The notes under the pieces were generated by a model. That model had not been told where the DNA came from and did not search any database. It saw only the letters and a program-made list of their open reading frames with translations. DNA of 11,732 nucleotides, taken from positions 1-11,732 of the forward strand of contig JAUWXJ010000056.1 in assembly GCA_030616425.1 (NCBI GenBank). The letters run 5' to 3'. The translations under genes were made by a program, and so were the position numbers. Positions 6,418 to 11,732 of the stretch are shown here, piece by piece (position 1 is the stretch's first letter; every line of letters starts with the position of its first letter). The DNA is from Desulfobacterales bacterium. GTDB lineage: Bacteria; Desulfobacterota; Desulfobacteria; Desulfobacterales; C00003060.

Positions 6418-8226
6418 ATGCGGCCTATTTCTGATAAGGAGACCATAGAGATCCTTGCACGCGAAGGCCTGCTGACACGCAAACAGTGCAAGTCCATTAT
6501 ATCAAAGGCTCCCGAACAGAGACGCAGGCTCACACACCTTAAAAGAGTAAAGGCCAGCGGCCTGCCGGGGCAGGATATAGAACACCCGGTAACCATGATT
6601 GATGTGGTTGCGTCTCTTCAAATCCCCTTGTCAGGTAAAAAAACAGGGGTCCTTGACGAAGAGCAGATTGTCAGGGCCGTGGCCAAGCACCTGAAGGTCC
6701 CATACAAGAAGATAGACCCCCTTGAACTCGATCTCGATGTAGTCACCAAGACGATCCCCCGCCTCTTTGCGCTGAAGCACCTGGTAGTGCCTGTCGCCAT
6801 TACTGACGGGAAACTCGAAGTCGTCATGTACGACCCTACTGATGTGGATGTGCTGGAGGACATACGCCGTGTCGCGACCCTGGAGGTGACTCCAGCCATG
6901 GGAACCAAGGCCGACATCTTAAAAATTATCGAAGAGTTTTTTGGGTTCAAGTCCTCCATTGTAGCCGCAGAGACCCAACTTGGCCAGCCATCCGTGGACC
7001 TGGGAAACCTGGAACAATATACGCATCTGAAATCGATAACTGAAATCCAGGCTACCGATACCCACATCAAGAATGCGGTTGACTATCTCTTTCACTACGC
7101 CCTTGACCAGCGCGCAAGTGACATCCATATTGAGCCAAAGCGAAACCATGTTCACATACGTTTCAGGATAGACGGCGTACTTCACACGATTTACAAGCTG
7201 CCCAAAGCGGTGCACCCTGCCATTGTCTCCCGCATCAAGACCTTATCAAGACTTGACATTGCCGAAAAACGCCGTCCTCAAGATGGTAGAATTAAGTTGG
7301 CCCATCAACAAGAGGATGCGGAGATACGGGTTTCAACGGTACCCGTGGCCTTTGGCGAGAAAGTGGTGATGAGGATCCTGGATCCTACCATCCTGTTTCA
7401 GGATCTTGAAGATCTCGGTTTTTCCTCCGGGGACCTCATCGTGTATCACCAGTTTTTGAAAGAGCCGAACGGCATCATCCTAGTCACAGGCCCCACAGGA
7501 AGTGGCAAGTCCACCACACTCTATTCCTCACTGGCGCACCTAGCCAGCAGCGAAAAGAATATTACAACAGTGGAAGACCCCATTGAGATGATCCGAGAAG
7601 ACTTCAATCAGATCGGGGCCCAGCCGACCATTGGCATCACCTTTGCCTCAATCTTAAGAAATATCCTTAGACAAGACCCGGATATCATCATGATCGGTGA
7701 GATCCGGGACCAAGAGACTGCGGAAAATGCGGTCCAGTCCGCACTCACCGGTCATCTGGTCTTCAGCACACTTCATACCAATGATGCTCCGTCTACCGTC
7801 ACCCGCCTCATGGACCTGGGAATCAAGCCCTTTCTGATTGCAGAGTCCCTGATTGGAGTGGTAGCGCAGCGGCTGTTGCGTAAGATTTGCCCTTACTGTG
7901 CAATCACCTTGGAGGTGGATGCCACGGTGCTCAAGTCACTCGGCACTGATGTGGAGGGCAAAGAATCGGTCCAGCTCAAGCAGGGAAAGGGTTGCCTCAA
8001 GTGCAGGGGAACCGGATTCCTCGGGCGTATGGGCGTCTTTGAGATGATGGCAATAGATAAAGATATGAAGGAAGTTATAGTAGAGTCTGAGGGATTGGAC
8101 GTTCTAAGTTTGAAGAAAAAGGCCCTGGAGTCGGGCATGATTCCGCTGAGAACAAATGCTATTGAGAAAATGCTTAAGGGCGTAACCACCTTCCAGGAGG
8201 TGGCCCGGGTCACCGAAAAACTATGA
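6418..8226 (+). CDS. pilB: GspE/PilB-type assembly ATPase
   Basis: This cytoplasmic hexameric ATPase powers pilus or pseudopilus assembly at the inner membrane. It has 602 residues. The N-terminal part (about 1-180) is an MshEN/GspE-N type region, broken by a charged linker near 30-58. It lacks the clear RLG...Q pattern of c-di-GMP-binding MshEN repeats, so that ability is doubtful. The ATPase core follows: DQRASDIHIEPKR (230-242), IAEKRRPQDGRIK (281-293), Walker A GPTGSGKST (358-366), Asp box VEDPIE (385-390), Walker B DIIMIGEIRD (422-431) and His box TGHLVFSTLHTND (444-456). Four cysteines in two CxxC pairs (C491/C494, C526/C529) give the zinc site typical of PilB and GspE and absent from PilT. 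The pilus context favours PilB, but sequence alone cannot exclude a T2SS-type GspE. ATG at 6418 is used because the N-terminus fits the family, although no ribosome site is visible. Confidence 0.9.
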   Translation: MRPISDKETIEILAREGLLTRKQCKSIISKAPEQRRRLTHLKRVKASGLPGQDIEHPVTMIDVVASLQIPLSGKKTGVLDEEQIVRAVAKHLKVPYKKIDPLELDLDVVTKTIPRLFALKHLVVPVAITDGKLEVVMYDPTDVDVLEDIRRVATLEVTPAMGTKADILKIIEEFFGFKSSIVAAETQLGQPSVDLGNLEQYTHLKSITEIQATDTHIKNAVDYLFHYALDQRASDIHIEPKRNHVHIRFRIDGVLHTIYKLPKAVHPAIVSRIKTLSRLDIAEKRRPQDGRIKLAHQQEDAEIRVSTVPVAFGEKVVMRILDPTILFQDLEDLGFSSGDLIVYHQFLKEPNGIILVTGPTGSGKSTTLYSSLAHLASSEKNITTVEDPIEMIREDFNQIGAQPTIGITFASILRNILRQDPDIIMIGEIRDQETAENAVQSALTGHLVFSTLHTNDAPSTVTRLMDLGIKPFLIAESLIGVVAQRLLRKICPYCAITLEVDATVLKSLGTDVEGKESVQLKQGKGCLKCRGTGFLGRMGVFEMMAIDKDMKEVIVESEGLDVLSLKKKALESGMIPLRTNAIEKMLKGVTTFQEVARVTEKL

Positions 8227-10079
8227 AATCTCCCGCAGCCAAGATTATCCTTGCCATCGTCATGCTGTTGAGTTCTCTTGGACCTGTGTGGGGAGCAACG
8301 CCGTATAAGACTTATGTATTAAAGAGGTACGGCAGCTGGGACATTGTGTGCGAGCCTTACACGGTTCAAAAAGGTGACCATATCTGGCAAATATTGCGCC
8401 GGAAGGGGTGCATCTCAGAACGCGATTTTCCGAGGTTTATTTCAATACTAAAAAAGCTTAACCCGCATATAAAGAACGTCGATTGGATCTATCCCGGCCA
8501 GGACATCCTGATCCCCCTGAAACAGGTAAAGGCCAAAAAAGAAGCCCCTGATGCTGGCCCCCGCTACGTAACCATTCCGATCATACCGGATATCCTTTAC
8601 AGCACCTATGAAGTCCGTCAAGGGGATTGTCTGTCAAATATCGTCACAGCCCAACTTGGGTTGGATATAGAATATATCCCCGACGAATATTTTAGGACCC
8701 TGAAACGACTCAATCCGAGCATCAAGAACATAAACCGGATCTATCCTGGTCAGAAGATTCGCATCCCCGAGCCCATCTCGGAAGCGCCCTCTCCAGAGAT
8801 TCCCAGGGCTGTTGCCCCTGTTGCCAAGGGGCTGGATTCAGGACCCTCGGGCCCGCCCAGCGCCCCTGCGACCCCATCATCAAGTCGCAGTGCTCGAGAA
8901 CCGCCCAGGGATGCGGTTTCTATGGCACTGAAGGGGTTGGGAGGCACGCTGATTAAATCCGGCCACTATTTCTTCCCTGTGAAAGGGAGGCCCGATCTGA
9001 AGTTGGACCTCTCGGCCTTTCCGGTCATAGAACTTGCCGATGGCCGACGCTTCCTTTTAGACACAGGCAAGGGGCTTCCGGAAGGTGCCAAAAAGGCGAT
9101 ACGTTCCTTCTGGAAATCCCTGAGCATCATCCATGTGGAGCAAGGAACAGCAGGACCCAGCGTTCTAGATAAGGTTCTTCGTGCCATATACGGCGGATCA
9201 GTCCGACAGGCTTTAGATATACCGATGATAGACGAAGGCATCAGGCTCAAGCTCAGAGGTGACTGGATCTTCGTCAAGAAGGGAGATAAGAACAGACCTC
9301 CGCAACACCATTGTATTACATTGATCTCGCATCCTGAAGAGCGCACCTCGGCTGCGCTAAGAGAGTATCTAACTGAAAAGAACATTCTAATTTCTGATCT
9401 ACTGCTGGAGTCAACCCCCGTAACAGTTCAGGGGGTAAGGGAAGCTGCTGAACGTAGGCCTCCAACCATTTCCACCGAGGATAACGGCATAGCAGATAAA
9501 GGCATTGGAGGCCGAAGAGAAGAGGCTTCCCTTACCCCAATTGGTCAACGATTCCCGAATTCCGAGTCTGTCAAATTGACAAAGTCGATCATTCAGTTCT
9601 TGGATGCTCGGGACCAGGAAACCTTTGTAGCCGAATTTGTCAGAGCAATAGGGTATACCTACGACCCTCAGATCCCATTATCCTTTTACTATGCCGGTCT
9701 TCAGGTCCAAACCGCGGCCAATCTTATTCGTGGAGGGAATGGACTCGATACAGTAGTCGACTTTGGGACCTTTTATGGCGAGGCAAAATCGGCTATTGAG
9801 GCAGGGGGGCTGAAATTTCTGTCAATCAGACCTGGGGATGAAGCCCTGACCATTGCTAAGAATATCTTGGCAGTACTCGGAATTACCTATACTGAGGACC
9901 CTGTTTTTCTGGGTGCAAACCGAGAGGTGTTCAAAACCACTGCCATTACCATTCCAGGCCTTCTATCTACTCGTCCCGATAAAGGAAGCATCTTATTGAC
10001 CCGGGCCACGCTCCACCCGAGGATATTGGACTTCTTGATGGAAAGAGAGATCAAAGTTCTGCAAATCAGGCGTGGTTAG
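8223..10079 (+). CDS. secreted double-LysM protein with duplicated unknown C-terminal domain
   Basis: The 618-residue protein begins with a signal peptide (about 1-24, cleavage near VWGA). Two LysM-like peptidoglycan-binding modules follow, at about 45-98 (YTVQKGDHIWQIL ... IYPGQDILIP) and 129-182 (YEVRQGDCLSNIV ... IYPGQKIRIP). Both are longer than usual between the GD motif and the LNPxIKN segment. A Pro/Ser/Ala-rich linker (about 183-230) leads to two regions I do not recognise, about 235-395 and 450-618. They share a pattern of a short acidic-Gly strand, LLD.G or VVD.G, an AK.AI helix, a beta strand and a final helix, so they look like a duplicated domain. The ATG overlaps the ATPase stop (ATGA), implying translational coupling and a linked job. 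By analogy with other LysM proteins of pilus systems (FimV-like role) it may tie the envelope-spanning machine to peptidoglycan; that is inference. It lacks a visible FimV-type membrane segment. Confidence 0.8.
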   Translation: MKSPAAKIILAIVMLLSSLGPVWGATPYKTYVLKRYGSWDIVCEPYTVQKGDHIWQILRRKGCISERDFPRFISILKKLNPHIKNVDWIYPGQDILIPLKQVKAKKEAPDAGPRYVTIPIIPDILYSTYEVRQGDCLSNIVTAQLGLDIEYIPDEYFRTLKRLNPSIKNINRIYPGQKIRIPEPISEAPSPEIPRAVAPVAKGLDSGPSGPPSAPATPSSSRSAREPPRDAVSMALKGLGGTLIKSGHYFFPVKGRPDLKLDLSAFPVIELADGRRFLLDTGKGLPEGAKKAIRSFWKSLSIIHVEQGTAGPSVLDKVLRAIYGGSVRQALDIPMIDEGIRLKLRGDWIFVKKGDKNRPPQHHCITLISHPEERTSAALREYLTEKNILISDLLLESTPVTVQGVREAAERRPPTISTEDNGIADKGIGGRREEASLTPIGQRFPNSESVKLTKSIIQFLDARDQETFVAEFVRAIGYTYDPQIPLSFYYAGLQVQTAANLIRGGNGLDTVVDFGTFYGEAKSAIEAGGLKFLSIRPGDEALTIAKNILAVLGITYTEDPVFLGANREVFKTTAITIPGLLSTRPDKGSILLTRATLHPRILDFLMEREIKVLQIRRG

Positions 10080-10128
10080 GTAAGATTTCGGTTGAGAAAA
10101 CGAACAACCAATGACGGATGGTTTCAGA

Positions 10129-10136
10129 AAGAGGAG
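10129..10136 (+). promoter_or_regulatory. Shine-Dalgarno site deciding the TPR lipoprotein start
   Basis: AAGAGGAG lies 6 nt upstream of the ATG at 10143. It decides that start over the in-frame TTG at 10092, which would put 17 charged residues before the lipoprotein signal. Confidence 0.7.
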
Positions 10137-10142
10137 CCTATT

Positions 10143-10904
10143 ATGCTGAAGCGATCATTCTTGTTCTTACTCTTTTTGTGTCTCTCCCTGTGCTTGGTCT
10201 CCTGCGCGGCCCGCTGGGCCGAGCGCAAGAGCAAAGCCGAAGACTTTAGGCGTGTTGGCGAGGGATACCTTGCTGAAGGGGATGCAACAACGGCGCTCAA
10301 GGAACTTTTGAAAGCAGAAAAACTTTACGATAAAGATCCAATCCTTCAAAACGATCTCGGGCTCGCCTATTTTGCAAAAGAGGAATTCGATCTGGCAATT
10401 GCCCATTTCAACAAGGCTCTGAAACTCAAGCCCGATTATCCAGAGGCCGCAAACAACTTGGGCACTGTTTATTTGAGGCTGGAGCAGTGGGACAGGGCTA
10501 TAGCGTGTTTTGACCGTGCCCGTGACAATCTGCTTTATGCAACGCCGCACTTTGCCCTGAGCAATCTTGGAGAAGCGTACCGTGGGAAAAAGGATTATGG
10601 GCGTTCGATTGACTTTTACCAAAAAGCCCTTAAAAAAGAGCCCCGCTTTTTCTGGGCCCACCGGGGATTGGGGCTTGCCTACATGGCCATGGGAAACTAC
10701 GGAGCCGCAATCTCTTCCCTAAGAAAGGCAATCCAGTATGCACCCGATTTTGCCCCTACCTATTATGATTTAGGACGTGTCCATGCCCGCAACCACGACA
10801 GGGAAAAGGCGATTTCTGCATTTGAGAAGGTAATTGAGCTGGCGCCCGATTCTCCGTTAGCAGACACGGCTTTAGCTGAAATAAGGAAATTGCAAAGGTA
10901 TTGA
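10143..10904 (+). CDS. pilF: six-TPR lipoprotein, PilF/Tgl-type secretin pilotin
   Basis: The 253-residue protein has a lipoprotein signal: MLKR, a hydrophobic core, and lipobox LVSC with the lipidated Cys at 21. Ala at +2 predicts outer-membrane sorting. From about residue 33 to 237 it is built of six tetratricopeptide repeats of 34 residues. Examples are DLGLAYFAKEEFDLAIAHFNKA (described by its ends, about 71-92), the NNLGTVY and GLGLAYMAMGNYGAAI segments, and the terminal ISAFEKVIELAPDSP. Six TPRs, a lipobox and this size match PilF of Pseudomonas and Tgl of Myxococcus, which bring the PilQ secretin to the outer membrane and help it multimerise. It starts 63 nt after the LysM gene and ends the plus-strand block. 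The TPR family is certain. The PilF role rests on architecture and context; another TPR lipoprotein cannot be excluded. Confidence 0.82.
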   Translation: MLKRSFLFLLFLCLSLCLVSCAARWAERKSKAEDFRRVGEGYLAEGDATTALKELLKAEKLYDKDPILQNDLGLAYFAKEEFDLAIAHFNKALKLKPDYPEAANNLGTVYLRLEQWDRAIACFDRARDNLLYATPHFALSNLGEAYRGKKDYGRSIDFYQKALKKEPRFFWAHRGLGLAYMAMGNYGAAISSLRKAIQYAPDFAPTYYDLGRVHARNHDREKAISAFEKVIELAPDSPLADTALAEIRKLQRY

Positions 10905-10988
10905 GGGATTCAGGAATTGAGGGAATGGGAACTCAAAGCAAAAAAACACCTTCCCCCTGCTTTCAGCTTTAAGCTTTGAGCTTTCAGC
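10905..10988. other. convergent junction between the pilus block and the minus-strand gene
   Basis: This short region separates the TPR lipoprotein stop from the stop of the minus-strand gene. It contains a direct repeat of ATTGAGGGA (10900-10908 and 10916-10924). It also has an 8-bp inverted repeat CTCAAAGC/GCTTTGAG (10932-10939 with 10973-10980, 33-nt loop) and a run of seven A (10940-10946) that reads as seven T on the minus strand. The T-run is not directly preceded by a clear GC-rich hairpin, so no standard terminator is called, though termination of both converging transcripts would be expected here. Confidence 0.4.
10959..10986. repeat. heptanucleotide tandem repeat, GCTTTNA x4
   Basis: Four 7-bp units stand head to tail: GCTTTCA, GCTTTAA, GCTTTGA, GCTTTCA. 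A degenerate fifth unit (GCTCAAT, 10987-10993) overlaps the minus-strand stop codon. A reverse-complement copy of one unit with its next base (CTCAAAGC) sits at 10932-10939. Only the sixth base of the unit varies. The repeat fills the 3' end of the convergent junction. Confidence 0.8.
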
Positions 10989-11732
10989 TCAATGGGATGC
11001 AGAGTGAATCTTTGCCCCTGGTTCAATAGCCTTAGCCGCTTTGGTTATAAGGGCCGTGGCAGTGGTTTCTTCGGTGTGAAGGATGAGAATCTGGCCAAAA
11101 TCGATAGGTGACAGCAGGACAGCCTCTTTTGCCTCTGGATCGATCTGCTCTTTTTCTTGATAGTAGACGCTGTATAATTGTCCAACCTGAACGCCATCCT
11201 TACGCCCCTTGTCAATAAAGACAACAAACTGCTCGCTGAATATCCTTGCATGCCCCTCAGAGGCGATGATCTTTCCCTCAAGCCCCTTCTTGCTTTCGGT
11301 AAGAATGATCTTTGGTGATCGTTCTTCATACGGCATCAGGAGATCGTTCAGATTAATCGTCCTGAACGATTCAATAATACTGCCCATGGAAAATTCCGGC
11401 TGAACATCGGTGATTTCAACTACACCAAGAATCAGGTGCTGGGTCCGTGCAAGTTTTTTGGCTTTCCGGCCCTTTAACGCCCCTAAAGTACGAAAGACCT
11501 TAAAGCGATCACCGGGTTTAAAGATGACATTGCCAATGTGCCGTATATAGACATGGTCCCCCCGGCTGATCATCACCTTGTCTCTCTTTACCTTGAAAAT
11601 AGCGCCTGAGGGGGTGACAGGCTTTTTTCTTAAAAAACCGACACTCTTTATCGCAGGATATAAATAATAAGGAGGTTCTTTTGGTTGTACAGTTTCTTCG
11701 GGGTCAGGTTCCGGTTCCGGCTCGGGTTCGAC
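10989..11732 (-). CDS. LysM-type cell-wall protein, C-terminal part (5' end outside window)
   Basis: The frame is open from the right edge to the TGA at 10991-10989, giving 247 residues. The GTG at 11576 is only an internal codon, because coding sequence continues upstream. The visible part begins with a run of Glu-Pro pairs (EPEPEPEPDPEE), then PPYYLYPAIKSVGFLRKKPVTPSGAIF. That layout follows an N-terminal LysM domain in similar proteins of Desulfobacterota, from memory; the LysM itself would be outside the window. The rest contains two similar beta-rich modules. The first is about MISRGDHVYIR...KPGDRFKVFRTL...LGVVEITDVQ. The second is FIDKGRKDGVQVGQLYSVYYQE...GQILILHTEETTATALI...IEPGAKI. 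The DGV..GQ..SVY pattern recalls FlgT C-terminal-like barrels. No membrane segment is visible. It is probably an envelope protein bound to peptidoglycan, transcribed toward the pilus block. Function is unknown. Confidence 0.7.
   Translation of the reverse strand, partial: VEPEPEPEPDPEETVQPKEPPYYLYPAIKSVGFLRKKPVTPSGAIFKVKRDKVMISRGDHVYIRHIGNVIFKPGDRFKVFRTLGALKGRKAKKLARTQHLILGVVEITDVQPEFSMGSIIESFRTINLNDLLMPYEERSPKIILTESKKGLEGKIIASEGHARIFSEQFVVFIDKGRKDGVQVGQLYSVYYQEKEQIDPEAKEAVLLSPIDFGQILILHTEETTATALITKAAKAIEPGAKIHSASH

Noticed and set aside
10092..10142. TTG start for the TPR lipoprotein adding 17 residues
   Set aside because: The extra residues are charged and would block a lipoprotein signal. 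A strong AAGAGGAG precedes the ATG at 10143.
10167..10661. 164-codon minus-strand open frame in the TPR gene
   Set aside because: It mirrors the TPR repeats on the plus strand, which fully explain the region.
10932..10980. Rho-independent terminator
   Set aside because: The 8-bp stem has a 33-nt loop, is AT-rich, and the T-run on the minus strand lies inside the loop rather than after the stem.
11574..11576. GTG as the start of the minus-strand gene
   Set aside because: The frame stays open to the window edge, with protein-like sequence (Glu-Pro linker, then YYLYPAIKSVGF) upstream.

Overview
The window is a type IV pilus (T4P) biogenesis cluster from a Gram-negative bacterium. It most resembles Desulfobacterota (former Deltaproteobacteria, sulfate-reducer-like). 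This rests on the style of the PilY1 protein, the Asp-rich minor pilins, the GspE/PilB-type ATPase with a split N-terminal region, and the two LysM cell-wall proteins. The assignment comes from family resemblance recalled by eye and was not searched.

Layout, plus strand: the 3' part of a PilW-like minor pilin gene (cut by the left edge), then pilV, pilX, a large pilY1 (1450 residues) and a small secreted protein of unknown function. These are separated by 2-17 nt and look like one operon for the pilus-tip/initiation complex. After a 97-nt gap comes a second tightly packed set. It holds a GspE/PilB-type assembly ATPase, a double-LysM secreted protein whose ATG overlaps the ATPase stop by 4 nt, and a six-TPR lipoprotein of the PilF/Tgl type that helps assemble the outer-membrane secretin. 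The minus strand then carries the C-terminal part of another cell-wall/LysM-type protein, convergent with the operon. The junction contains a heptanucleotide tandem repeat.

Working together: PilW, PilV, PilX and PilY1 would form the primed tip complex in the inner membrane and periplasm. The ATPase would power pilin addition from the cytoplasm. The TPR lipoprotein would position the secretin in the outer membrane, and the LysM protein could tie the machine to peptidoglycan (inference).

Most notable items: a beta-sandwich-type domain nested inside the von Willebrand A domain of PilY1; EF-hand-like acidic loops in PilV and PilY1; an apparent internal duplication of an unrecognised domain in the LysM protein coupled to the ATPase; the orphan small secreted protein behind pilY1; and the heptamer repeat. 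No mobile element, CRISPR array, tRNA or rRNA was seen.
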